Shown piece after piece: positions 36,294 to 44,984 of a stretch of 64,000 nt of DNA. Numbering within the stretch: the stretch's first letter is position 1; each line of letters starts with the position of its first letter. The notes beneath the pieces are model-generated. The model saw only the letters and a list, made by a program, of their open reading frames with translations, was not told where the DNA came from and did not search any database. The translations under genes and the position numbers were made by a program. The DNA is from an uncultured Dysosmobacter sp. (lineage in GTDB: Bacteria > Bacillota > Clostridia > Oscillospirales > Oscillospiraceae): the NCBI GenBank assembly GCA_934590165.1, contig CAKTOO010000014.1:1-64000 (forward strand), in the 5' to 3' direction.

Positions 36294-37307
36294 ATGGCAC
36301 AGGAAAAAATATCCGTGATCGTTCCTGTTTACAATCTGGAGACTCTGCTGCCAAAGACGCTGGACTCCATTCTGGCGCAGACCCATCGGGATCTGGAGGT
36401 CATCGTGGTGGACGACGGCTCCGGCGACGGGACGGCGGAAGTCGCCGGCCGATACGCAGCCAGGGACAATCGCGTCAGGGTCATCCGTCAGGAAAACGGA
36501 GGCGTCACCAGCGCCCGGCTCCGCGGAGTGCGGGAGGCCACAGGTGCGTGGATTGGCTTTGTGGACGGGGACGATACCATAGAGCCGGAGATGTATGAGC
36601 GGCTCCTAAGCAACGCGCTGCGGTATAGCGCCGATATCTCCCATTGTGGCTATGAGATGGTATTGCCCAGCGGAAATACCCGCTATTATTACAACACCGG
36701 GAAAATTGCCGTGCAGGATACCGACGTGGGACTGAAAGATCTGCTGGAGGGCTGTTTCGTGGAGCCGGCGCTATGGAACAAGCTGTACGCCCGTCACATT
36801 TGGGATGCTGCCCTGGAGGCAGTCACGTTTGATCCCTCTATCAAAAATATGGAAGACTTGCTGATGAATTTCTACTTGTTTCGGGAGGCGAAGCGGTCGG
36901 TCTATGAAGATTTTTGCCCATATCATTATATCGTCCGCGCCTCCTCCACAGCCAACGCGCCTGTGAACATTCATCAGCTGGAAGATCCTTTGAAAGTGAA
37001 GAAGATCCTGTTCAAGGAGACGGAGGGCAGTCCGGTGCATCACGCGCTGGCTGCCGATCAGCTGGTGCGGCAGTTGGTTTCCTTTTCGACAATGGACATC
37101 CGCAGGAGCCCGGCGGTGATGGGCCCCGTCCGGGTACAGGCCCGTGCAGAACTGCGAAGGATGCTTGGCGGAATTTTGAGAAGCGGCGATTATTCATGGA
37201 AGTTCAAGATCATGGGCGCATGGACCGCCGTGTTTCCAGGGTCCTATGCCCTTGTGCACCGCCTGTACGAAAAGATCACCGGCCTGGATCAAATATACGA
37301 AAAATAG
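36294..37307 (+). CDS. Glycosyltransferase family 2
   Basis: A 337-residue GT-A enzyme, starting MAQEKISVIVPVYNLETLLP at ATG 36294 (TTGGAG upstream; a TTG one codon earlier is less likely). Motifs are VVDDGSGDGTAEVA (about 39-52), FVDGDDTIEPEMYE (about 89-102) and NMEDLLMNFYL (about 185). The C-terminal 60 residues are basic and amphipathic. Substrate unknown. Confidence 0.9.
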   Translation: MAQEKISVIVPVYNLETLLPKTLDSILAQTHRDLEVIVVDDGSGDGTAEVAGRYAARDNRVRVIRQENGGVTSARLRGVREATGAWIGFVDGDDTIEPEMYERLLSNALRYSADISHCGYEMVLPSGNTRYYYNTGKIAVQDTDVGLKDLLEGCFVEPALWNKLYARHIWDAALEAVTFDPSIKNMEDLLMNFYLFREAKRSVYEDFCPYHYIVRASSTANAPVNIHQLEDPLKVKKILFKETEGSPVHHALAADQLVRQLVSFSTMDIRRSPAVMGPVRVQARAELRRMLGGILRSGDYSWKFKIMGAWTAVFPGSYALVHRLYEKITGLDQIYEK

Positions 37308-37322
37308 ACGGGGGTTGGGAAC

Positions 37323-38291
37323 ATGGCATATTCGGAGCTGATCAGCATTATTGTGCCCGTCTATCGCGTAGAGCCATACCTGGACCGCTGTGTCCAGTCC
37401 ATCGTGGACCAAACCTATCAGAATCTGGAAATCATTCTGGTGGACGACGGCTCCCCGGACAATTGCCCCGCCATGTGCGACGCCTGGGCGGCAAAGGATT
37501 CCCGCGTCAAGGTCATCCACAAGGAGAACGGCGGCCTGTCTGACGCCAGAAACGCTGGACTGGCTGCGGCGGCGGGGGAGTACATCGGCTTTGTGGACAG
37601 TGATGACTGGATCAGTCCGGATATGTACCGGCTGCTCTATGAAAATATGGCGGAGCATGGCAGCGACGTCTCCGCCTGCGGCGTGGAAATGGTATGGGAA
37701 GACGGAACGCCGCCCCGGCTGCTGACGAAGCGCGGATGCTGCGTGCTGGACCAGGAGGAGGCTATGCGGGCGGTTATTGCAGAGACCTGGATACAGGCTC
37801 CCGTATGGTACAAGCTGTATAAAAGAGAATTGGTCCGGGATATTCCGTTTCCTGTGGGAAAATGCCATGAAGATGTGTTCTGGACCTATCAGGCGGTGGG
37901 AAATGCCCGGAAAGTGTCGGTTTTTGATACGCCGTGCTACCATTACACGCAGCGCAGCGGCAGCATCATGGGCGAGGAATATTCCATTAAACGCCTGGAC
38001 AGCCTGGAGGCGAAGCTCCTGCGCATCCAGTATGTGCAGGAACGCTACCCAAGTATGGTGGCTGACGCGAAATGTGATTTATGTTTTTTCTGCATCTGGT
38101 CTGAGCAGAAGGTGCTGCGGTGCTTGCAAGGCTCTGAGAAGCAGCTTGCTCTTACGAAAATTCATCAGGTTTGGTGCCAGCTTCAGGATGTCAGGCCGCG
38201 CACATGGAAAGAACGGGCCTGGCTGACACTGGCCCGGATATCGCTTTGCGGCACGGCCCGGCTGCGGAATTTGCTCCATATCGGGTTGTGA
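37323..38291 (+). CDS. Glycosyltransferase family 2
   Basis: A 322-residue GT-A enzyme, close in type to the one at 29624. LISIIVPVYRVEPYLDRC, LVDDGSPDNCPAMCD (about 39-53), KENGGLSDARNAGL and FVDSDDWISPDMY (about 88-100) are the nucleotide-sugar site, and KCHEDVFWTYQAV (about 180) carries the catalytic base region. The start follows GGGGGTTGGGAAC. Confidence 0.9.
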   Translation: MAYSELISIIVPVYRVEPYLDRCVQSIVDQTYQNLEIILVDDGSPDNCPAMCDAWAAKDSRVKVIHKENGGLSDARNAGLAAAAGEYIGFVDSDDWISPDMYRLLYENMAEHGSDVSACGVEMVWEDGTPPRLLTKRGCCVLDQEEAMRAVIAETWIQAPVWYKLYKRELVRDIPFPVGKCHEDVFWTYQAVGNARKVSVFDTPCYHYTQRSGSIMGEEYSIKRLDSLEAKLLRIQYVQERYPSMVADAKCDLCFFCIWSEQKVLRCLQGSEKQLALTKIHQVWCQLQDVRPRTWKERAWLTLARISLCGTARLRNLLHIGL

Positions 38292-38310
38292 GGCAATTGG
38301 AGGAGAATAT

Positions 38311-39126
38311 ATGGTCATTTTTGCGATTCCTCTGCGCGCTAGAGAAACTTCAAAGGACTGGGATGGATGTGTCAGGCGATTTCATCAAACCCTCCACTCG
38401 ATCTTTCATCAGACCAGCGGTGCGTTTCGGTGCATTGTGGCGTGTAACGAGATCCCCGAACTGGACAGGGAATATGACGAGCGTTTGGAGTTCATTCCTC
38501 TGGACATCCCCGTTCCAAAAGAGTGGGTGGAGATGGCGCGGGACAAGTTCTGGAAGCTGACGGTGATCGCCGTTCGCATTCGGGAGATTCTGGAGGAACA
38601 GCCTGACCCTGAAAAAGGTATTTATGTGATGCCGGTGGATGCGGATGATCTGCTCAACTGCCGCATTGCGGAATACTGTGAGCAGCACCCGGACGAAAAC
38701 GGGTTTATTTCTGCTGACGGCTATGTGTGGCAGGAGGGGAAGCGTTTTTTCAGGATTTATCCGCAGATGCATACCTATTGCGGCAGCTGCAACATCATCA
38801 AAATGTACCGCGAGGACCTGCCGGAGGAGTGTCCCGCTCCCCAGGCGCTTTGCCATGACAAAGAGACCGCCGGAAAACTGAATGCGCAGTATCCCATCCG
38901 CTATGACCACAATATAGTCGTTTCAAGATATGCCGAGGCCGGCAAGCCTTTTACCATTTTGCCGTTTCGCTCTACGGTGTATCTCCTGGGGACCGGAGAC
39001 AATATTTCGGCGATCTATCACGCGATGCACCGGAGAGGCGGAAAAGACCGCTTCCATCCAATTGCTTTTTTGCGTAGTATCCAATATTTTTCAACTGAAA
39101 TGGATTTCTCAAAAAGTGAAAGCTGA
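38311..39126 (+). CDS. Putative GT-A-like glycosyltransferase, family uncertain
   Basis: A 271-residue soluble protein that starts directly with the strand-turn MVIFAIPLRARETSKDWDGC behind GGAGGAG. VMPVDADDLLNCRIAEY (about 108-124) looks like a DxD-containing donor site, and FRCIVACNEIPELD (about 39) like the first Rossmann unit. It lacks the VDDGS signature of ordinary family 2 enzymes and most resembles putative rhamnosyltransferase-type proteins. The H-x-Y-C-G-S-C segment (HTYCGSCNIIKMY, about 152-164) is distinctive. Within this Kdo-containing cluster it is one of the candidates for an unassigned transferase. Function not established. Confidence 0.6.
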   Translation: MVIFAIPLRARETSKDWDGCVRRFHQTLHSIFHQTSGAFRCIVACNEIPELDREYDERLEFIPLDIPVPKEWVEMARDKFWKLTVIAVRIREILEEQPDPEKGIYVMPVDADDLLNCRIAEYCEQHPDENGFISADGYVWQEGKRFFRIYPQMHTYCGSCNIIKMYREDLPEECPAPQALCHDKETAGKLNAQYPIRYDHNIVVSRYAEAGKPFTILPFRSTVYLLGTGDNISAIYHAMHRRGGKDRFHPIAFLRSIQYFSTEMDFSKSES

Positions 39127-39149
39127 GTTTGGAATGGGATGATTTTGTT

Positions 39150-40043
39150 GTGAGAATTACAGTTTTTACCCCGACCTACAACCGGGCGTACATCATTGAA
39201 ACGCTCTACCGTTCTTTGCAGCGCCAGACCTTTACTGACTTTGAGTGGCTGGTGGTGGATGACGGCTCGTCGGACGGAACGGAGGCACTCTTTGCCAAGT
39301 GGAGCAGGGAGGAGACCCGGTTTCCCATCCGTTATTACAAGCAGCCAAACGGGGGAAAATGCCGTGCCATCAACCGCGGCCTGGACTTGGCAGAGGGAGA
39401 ATTATTTTTTACCGTGGATTCTGATGACTACCTGACAGATGACGCGCTGGAAAAGGTAGCAAATTGGTTTGAAAAACTTGATCCGGAAGAAAACATTCAG
39501 GGAGTCGTTGCTAATCGGGGATATACGCCGATGAACACAGAGAATTATTTGTTTCAAGAACCGTATTTGGATAAGTCACTTTTAGATATATATACCTTTG
39601 AACAGAATGAACATCGGGTTTTTGATGGGGAACGGGCATTTATTTTTTATACCAATTTTCATAGGCATTATAAATATCCGGAATTTTCCGGTGAGAACTT
39701 CATGACGGAAGCCGTCGCCTGGAACCGTATGGCCAATGACGGATATAAAATGCGGTTTTACAATGATATTATCTGGGTTTATGAATACAAAAGTGACGGG
39801 TTGACGAAAGCCGGTACCTCTGTTTTTCTCAACAACCCCAAAGGCTATGGCTTATGGCTGCGGGAAAAGGCGGAGTTTTTACATTGGGCAAAGCATGAGG
39901 TTTGGCGGATGTGGTATATATTTACCTGCGATTTATCCTCTCGATATTCCAGCAGGCAGATCGCGCAGTTCATCGGCGCTCCGTGGGGAGTTATTTTTAT
40001 CATAAACATCAGCCATAAACTGATCAATTTTTTGCGGAAGTGA
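39150..40043 (+). CDS. Glycosyltransferase family 2
   Basis: A GT-A enzyme of about 297 residues. I prefer GTG 39150, giving MRITVFTPTYNRAYIIETLY; an in-frame TTG at 39129 would add seven atypical residues. Motifs are WLVVDDGSSDGTEALF (about 34-49), GGKCRAINRGLDLAEG and FTVDSDDYLTDDALEK (about 86-101). The second half is more AT-rich than its neighbours, a hint of separate origin. Its stop overlaps the region of the next start. Confidence 0.85.
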   Translation: MRITVFTPTYNRAYIIETLYRSLQRQTFTDFEWLVVDDGSSDGTEALFAKWSREETRFPIRYYKQPNGGKCRAINRGLDLAEGELFFTVDSDDYLTDDALEKVANWFEKLDPEENIQGVVANRGYTPMNTENYLFQEPYLDKSLLDIYTFEQNEHRVFDGERAFIFYTNFHRHYKYPEFSGENFMTEAVAWNRMANDGYKMRFYNDIIWVYEYKSDGLTKAGTSVFLNNPKGYGLWLREKAEFLHWAKHEVWRMWYIFTCDLSSRYSSRQIAQFIGAPWGVIFIINISHKLINFLRK

Positions 40044-40048
40044 AACAC

Positions 40049-40846
40049 ATGAATGTGATCGAGCGGGCATCTGCCAGTATGCAGGCAAGATTTACGCAGC
40101 CCTGGCAGCAGGGACATTTTGAAAAAACCCTATACGGAAAACGATTGGCGGCGTACAAAAATAAATACGCCGGCCGGCGGTGCTTTTTCATCGGTAACGG
40201 CCCCAGCCTGCGGGCGGAGGACTTGACGCAGCTCCACCGGCACGGTGAGGTCACCTTTGCGTTCAATCGAATCTACAATATTTTTGGCGATACGCCCTGG
40301 CGGCCGGACTTTTATATATCCCAGGATGAAAAAATGCTCTCCGGCTGCGCGGAAACGGTGGACAAGCTGGACCTGCCGGTGAAGATGGTCCCCATTCAGC
40401 TGAAGTGGTATCATGACATCCAAATCCACGACGCATTGTATTTTAATATTATCCAACAGCATGTAGAGGACCCGGGCCAGTTCCGTTTCAGTGATGACGC
40501 AGCTCGCGAGCTGTTCAACTCCAGTACCGGCATGTACACGGCGGCGCAGCTGGCGGCGTACATGGGTTTCCGGGAGATTTTTCTGATCGGCGTGGACCAC
40601 CACTTCCGTGTCAGCCAAAACAACCGGGGCGAGATTGTGGTGGATGATTCGGTGAAGGACTACTTCACCGACCGCTACAACGAGGACAAGGCGGAACTGT
40701 ATATCCCCAACACGGAAAAGAGCACGCTGACCTATGCAGCTATGCAGATCCATTGTGAAAAGCGGGGCATTCGGGTATGCAATGCCACCCGGGGCGGCAA
40801 GCTGGAAGTGTTTCCCCGCGTGGATTTTGATTCCCTGTTTGATTAA
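40049..40846 (+). CDS. DUF115/Maf-like protein
   Basis: A protein of about 265 residues with CFFIGNGPSLRAEDLTQL (about 46-63), the nucleotide-binding-like signature of DUF115 proteins, found in motility-associated (Maf) glycosyltransferases and in surface-glycan loci. PDFYISQDEKML (about 85) and FREIFLIGVDHHFRV (about 171-185) are further family blocks. No membrane segment. The start is either ATG 40049 or GTG 40040, the latter overlapping the preceding stop. Some relatives transfer nonulosonic acids, making this a candidate Kdo-handling transferase (inference). Confidence 0.75.
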   Translation: MNVIERASASMQARFTQPWQQGHFEKTLYGKRLAAYKNKYAGRRCFFIGNGPSLRAEDLTQLHRHGEVTFAFNRIYNIFGDTPWRPDFYISQDEKMLSGCAETVDKLDLPVKMVPIQLKWYHDIQIHDALYFNIIQQHVEDPGQFRFSDDAARELFNSSTGMYTAAQLAAYMGFREIFLIGVDHHFRVSQNNRGEIVVDDSVKDYFTDRYNEDKAELYIPNTEKSTLTYAAMQIHCEKRGIRVCNATRGGKLEVFPRVDFDSLFD

Positions 40847-40862
40847 AAGGAATTTCTCTGCT

Positions 40863-42395
40863 ATGAAACAAGAAAACGGCCAACTCCGGGCAGGTATTAT
40901 ATTAAATTACATCAATATGGGGTTGGGCAACCTCATCCCAATTTTCTATACCCCCATCATGCTTTCGTTACTGGGACAGAGCGAATACGGGCTTTATAAG
41001 CTCGCCAGCAGCATGACCAGCTATTTGTCCCTGATTTCCATGGGCCTTGGTTCCGCTATTACCCGGTATCTTATCAAAGCCAGAGAAGAGGAGGGTAAAG
41101 AGGCGGAGGAAAGAATGCTGGGGCTTTTCAGCGTGATTTTCTACATGATTGCGGCTGCTGCGCTGGTAATTGGCATAGCTTTGACGATGAATCTTCACCG
41201 GTGGTATGGAAATTCATTGACCGCCACAGAGCTGAGCCGTATGAAAATCCTGGTATTTTTGATGGTCATCAATATGGCGTTGAGCTTTTCACAAGCTCCG
41301 TACCTTTCTGTAGTCACCGCACATGAGAATTTCTTGTTCTCTCAGTGTATGAATATCCTCTCTACCTGCGTTGTTCCGCTTTTGAACTTGTTGGTTTTGT
41401 ATGTGGGAGCCGCATCTGTCGGAATGGCGTCAGTGTCTCTTGGCATGTCTGTTGTGTCCCGGGAAATCTATCTGGTATACGTGCGCAAGTATATGCGGAT
41501 AAAGCCTTGCTACCATGGATTACCGTCCCATATGATAAAAGACATCCTGGGGTTTTCATTTTGGATATTCGTATCTAATGTGGTAGGTCAACTGTATAAT
41601 GCAACCGATACGGTCATGATCGGCATGATTCCTGCGTTGGCAACAACAGGAGTTGCAGTGTATAATGTGGGCGGTACATTTAACCAAATTATGTTCAGTG
41701 TGACAATTGGTGTATCCAGTTTACTTTCGCCAAAGACAAACCGTATGGTTTTTCAAGGCACATCCAATGCGGAACTGACGGACCTTGCGGTTCGTGTGGG
41801 CAGAATACAAGGCTATATCATGGTATTGATCATTTCGGGATTTATCGCGTTTGGGCAGCCCTTTATTTACTTTTACGTTGGCGCGGAATACGCCGAGGCA
41901 TACTGGGTCGCAGTGCTGATGATGATCCCCAATATGATCCCACTGGTCCAGAGCGTGTGCTTGAACGTGGTTGTTGCTCAGAATAAGCACCGATTCCGCG
42001 CACTGATGTATTTGGGTATTGCGGTTTTGAATGTAATTGGAACCTGGTTTTTGATGCAGTATATGGGAATCGTTGGCGCTGCCTTGATGACGGGGGGTGC
42101 TTTGATCTTTGGGCAGGGATTTGTGATGAATTGGTACTATCATAACAAAACGGGATTGGATATGATTCGCTTTTGGAAACAGCTTGGACCGATTTATTTT
42201 GTTCCTTTTACAATGAGCATTGCCGCGTGGATGATTTCCAAATATATTAATTTTTATAATGTTTTTGCGTTGCTGACAGGAATCTTCGTGTACACTGTGG
42301 TTTACTGTATATTGAACTGGTTGTTTGTGATGAATCGTTATGAAAAGCAGCTGATTCAAAGAACATTGAAACCAGGCAGACGTACGCCTATTTAA
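40863..42395 (+). CDS. Wzx-type polysaccharide flippase
   Basis: A 510-residue membrane protein with roughly 12-14 hydrophobic segments, of the MVF/PST (MOP) superfamily that flips lipid-linked repeat units. The start MKQENGQLRAGIILNYINMG follows AAAAGGAATTT; the frame is open further upstream inside the previous gene but has no start signal. Typical parts are IPIFYTPIMLSLLGQSEYGLYKL (short: LLGQSEYGLYKL, about 35), MGLGSAITRYL (about 59) and MIGMIPALATTGVAVYNVG (about 247). Noticeably AT-richer than the kds genes that follow. Confidence 0.92.
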   Translation: MKQENGQLRAGIILNYINMGLGNLIPIFYTPIMLSLLGQSEYGLYKLASSMTSYLSLISMGLGSAITRYLIKAREEEGKEAEERMLGLFSVIFYMIAAAALVIGIALTMNLHRWYGNSLTATELSRMKILVFLMVINMALSFSQAPYLSVVTAHENFLFSQCMNILSTCVVPLLNLLVLYVGAASVGMASVSLGMSVVSREIYLVYVRKYMRIKPCYHGLPSHMIKDILGFSFWIFVSNVVGQLYNATDTVMIGMIPALATTGVAVYNVGGTFNQIMFSVTIGVSSLLSPKTNRMVFQGTSNAELTDLAVRVGRIQGYIMVLIISGFIAFGQPFIYFYVGAEYAEAYWVAVLMMIPNMIPLVQSVCLNVVVAQNKHRFRALMYLGIAVLNVIGTWFLMQYMGIVGAALMTGGALIFGQGFVMNWYYHNKTGLDMIRFWKQLGPIYFVPFTMSIAAWMISKYINFYNVFALLTGIFVYTVVYCILNWLFVMNRYEKQLIQRTLKPGRRTPI

Positions 42396-42433
42396 ATGTT
42401 GAATTATATAGACTTATGTTGGAGGAATTAATC

Positions 42434-43168
42434 ATGAAAATCATCGGAATGATCCCTGCCCGGGGAGGTTCTTCCCGGTTCAACATGAAGCCCCTGGCGC
42501 CCATCTGCGGCAAGCCCATGCTCTACTGGGTGTGGAAGCACAGCAAGGAAGTGGAGTGCTTTGAGGAAGTCTACGTGGCCACGGACAACGAGCAGATCAA
42601 GGAAACAGCGGAGGGCTTCGGCGCGAAAGTGATCATGACCTCTCCGGACTGCGAGACCGCCACGGAGCGGCTGTATGAGGTGGCGCAGAAGGTGGAGGCA
42701 GACCTCTATGTCATGGTGAACGGGGACGAGCCCCTGGTGCTGGCGGAAGACATCGTCAAATGCATCCCGGAGCGCATCCCCGAGGACGGCTTTTACGTCT
42801 CCAACCTGATGACGGACTTCTCCAATCCCGTGGAGGTGGTGGACCCCACCAACTTGAAGATCGTCACCAACAAAGACGGCATTTGCCTCTTTATTTCCCG
42901 GGCGCCCATCCCGTTCCCCAAGGGCGCCATGGACTACGCCTACCAGAAGTTCGTGGGCGTGGGCGCGTTCACCAGAAAAGCTCTGGATTACTATCACGAT
43001 ACGCCCCGGGGCCCGGTAGAGAAGATCGAGGAGAACGACTCCTTCCGCTTCATCGAAAACCGGAAGGACTGCTATTACATCAACGCCCACTGCAAGACGC
43101 TGTCTGTGGACACGCCCAAGGACCGCGTGGCGGTGGAGGAGTACATGAAAAAGCTGGGGCTTGCGTAA
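42434..43168 (+). CDS. kdsB: CMP-Kdo synthetase (3-deoxy-manno-octulosonate cytidylyltransferase)
   Basis: A 244-residue cytidylyltransferase activating a 3-deoxy acid sugar with CTP. ATG 42434 follows GGAGGAATTAATC and gives MKIIGMIPARGGSSRFNMKP, the nucleotide-binding loop. VYVATDNEQIKETAEGFG (about 50-67), MVNGDEPLVLAEDI (about 94-107, where most KdsB have QGDEP), and VDTPKDRVAVEEYM at the end follow the KdsB pattern. Sequence alone might fit a related acylneuraminate cytidylyltransferase, but kdsA, kdsD and kdsC directly behind it make Kdo by far the best assignment. Confidence 0.85.
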   Translation: MKIIGMIPARGGSSRFNMKPLAPICGKPMLYWVWKHSKEVECFEEVYVATDNEQIKETAEGFGAKVIMTSPDCETATERLYEVAQKVEADLYVMVNGDEPLVLAEDIVKCIPERIPEDGFYVSNLMTDFSNPVEVVDPTNLKIVTNKDGICLFISRAPIPFPKGAMDYAYQKFVGVGAFTRKALDYYHDTPRGPVEKIEENDSFRFIENRKDCYYINAHCKTLSVDTPKDRVAVEEYMKKLGLA

Positions 43169-43180
43169 GGAGGGAAAAGT

Positions 43181-43951
43181 ATGTTTCAACTGATCGCGGG
43201 TCCCTGCGTCATCGAATCCGAGGAGATGGTGCTTTCCATCGCCGTTGAGATGAAGCGCATCACCGATGAACTGGGCATTCCGTACACGTTCAAGGCCTCC
43301 TTTGACAAGGCGAACCGGACCTCGCTGCACAGCTTTCGCGGCCCCGGTCTGGAGGAGGGCCTGCGTATTTTACAGAAGGTGAAGGACACCTATGGCCTGC
43401 CCATCTGCACGGACATCCACGAGGCCTGGCAGGCGGAGCCTGCCGCCCAGGTAGCGGACATTTTACAAATCCCAGCCTTCCTCTGCCGGCAGACGGACCT
43501 GCTGGTGGCGGCTGCCAAAACCGGAAAGTGCGTGAACATCAAAAAGGCCCAGTTCCTGGCGCCCTGGGATATGAAGAACTGCCTGGAAAAGGTCCGGGAG
43601 TCCGGAAACAGCAACGTGATGCTCTGCGAGCGGGGTACCAGCTTCGGCTACAACACCCTGGTGGTGGACATGACGGGGCTGCGGGTGATGAAGGAGTTCG
43701 GCGTCCCCGTGATCTTCGATGCCACCCACAGCGTACAGAAGCCCGGCGGCAACGGTACCTCCACCGGCGGAAACCGGGAATATGTGGAGTACTTGGCCAA
43801 GGCGGCCATTGCCGTGGGCGTGGACGGGCTGTTCATGGAGACTCATCCCGACCCGGACAGCGCCAGATCCGACGGCCCCAACATGGTTCCTCTGGGGCAG
43901 ATGCGCCAGCTGCTGGAAAAGCTGCAGCGGGTATATGAAGCCGTACAGTAA
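43181..43951 (+). CDS. kdsA: Kdo-8-phosphate synthase, metal-dependent class
   Basis: A 256-residue TIM barrel that condenses phosphoenolpyruvate and arabinose-5-phosphate to Kdo-8-phosphate. FKASFDKANRTSLHSFRGPG (about 37-56) and ICTDIHEAWQAEPAA are KdsA signatures; NeuB-type sialate synthases lack them. Cys9 in LIAGPCVIESEE is the metal ligand that distinguishes the Aquifex-type, metal-dependent class from the E. coli type, which has Asn there. His in FDATHSVQKPGG and Glu/Asp in METHPDPDSARSDGPN complete the expected metal site. Twelve bases after kdsB. Confidence 0.95.
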   Translation: MFQLIAGPCVIESEEMVLSIAVEMKRITDELGIPYTFKASFDKANRTSLHSFRGPGLEEGLRILQKVKDTYGLPICTDIHEAWQAEPAAQVADILQIPAFLCRQTDLLVAAAKTGKCVNIKKAQFLAPWDMKNCLEKVRESGNSNVMLCERGTSFGYNTLVVDMTGLRVMKEFGVPVIFDATHSVQKPGGNGTSTGGNREYVEYLAKAAIAVGVDGLFMETHPDPDSARSDGPNMVPLGQMRQLLEKLQRVYEAVQ

Positions 43952-43968
43952 CAGGCGGGAGTGAGGCT

Positions 43969-44946
43969 ATGGAAGCGCAATTTGACGTCATTGCGGAGGC
44001 GCGTGCCGTCTTTGACAAGGAAATAGAAGCACTCACCAGGACCCGGGACGCCTTGGGAGAGGATTTTTCCAACATGGTGGACCTGGTCTTGAACTGCCGG
44101 GGGAAAGTGGTCCTCACCGGCATGGGCAAGCCCGGTCATATCGGCACCAAGATCGCCGCGACGCTGGCAAGCCTGGGGACACCTGCGTTTTTCATGCATC
44201 CGGCGGAGGCCATGCATGGGGACCTTGGCATGGTGGAGGAGAAGGATGTGGTCATCCTGATGAGTTACAGCGGCGAGAGCGAGGAAGTGACCCGCCTGAT
44301 GCCCACGCTCCACGAGATCGGGTGCAAGACGGTGGCCATCACAGGCAAGCCTAAATCCACGCTGGCCCGGGAATGCCAGTATCACTTTTTTTTCCCGGAG
44401 TTTGAAGAAGCCTGCTATATGCACCTGGCGCCGACCAGCAGTACCACTGCCCTTCTGGTGCTGGGAGATGCGCTGGCTCTTATGGTGTCCAGGGCGAAGA
44501 ATTACACCCGGGAGGAGTTCGGGCTGTACCATCCCGCCGGAGCGTTGGGCAGAAAGCTGCTGGTCCATGTCAGCGATCTGATGCACGCCGGGAAGGAAAA
44601 CGCGGTGGTCCGGGAGCAGAGCTCCTTGCGGGAGGCCATCGTGGAAATGAGCAGCAAGGGACTGAGTATGGTGTCCGTGGTAGATGAGGCCGGCAAGCTG
44701 AAAGGCATCATTACAGACGGTGACCTGCGGCGGATGCTGGAGCGGGGCACTGACGTCTACCATGAGGTCATTGACCATGTCATGACAAAGACGCCCCGGT
44801 GGATCGACAGCAGGGAGATGGCGGTCAACGCCCTCCAGGTCATGAGCGATCTGAAGATCACCGGAATGCCGGTCCTGGACGAGGAGCGTAAAGTAGTTGG
44901 AACGATTCTGATGCAGGATATTTTCAAGGCGGGGATCGTGCGGTAA
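43969..44946 (+). CDS. kdsD: Arabinose-5-phosphate isomerase (KdsD/KpsF family)
   Basis: A 325-residue enzyme interconverting ribulose-5-phosphate and arabinose-5-phosphate, the first step to Kdo. The N-terminal SIS domain (about 40-180) has VVLTGMGKPGHIGTKIAATL, PAEAMHGDLGMV and LMSYSGESEEV, and LYHPAGALGRKLL (about 185-197) is diagnostic. Two CBS domains follow (about 205-320): SDLMHAGKENAVV and DHVMTKTPRWI. Together with kdsA, kdsB and kdsC it completes CMP-Kdo synthesis from pentose phosphate. Confidence 0.95.
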   Translation: MEAQFDVIAEARAVFDKEIEALTRTRDALGEDFSNMVDLVLNCRGKVVLTGMGKPGHIGTKIAATLASLGTPAFFMHPAEAMHGDLGMVEEKDVVILMSYSGESEEVTRLMPTLHEIGCKTVAITGKPKSTLARECQYHFFFPEFEEACYMHLAPTSSTTALLVLGDALALMVSRAKNYTREEFGLYHPAGALGRKLLVHVSDLMHAGKENAVVREQSSLREAIVEMSSKGLSMVSVVDEAGKLKGIITDGDLRRMLERGTDVYHEVIDHVMTKTPRWIDSREMAVNALQVMSDLKITGMPVLDEERKVVGTILMQDIFKAGIVR

Positions 44947-44984
44947 ATCGGGCCTGGAAGCTTGCCGATAGGAGAACTTATTCA

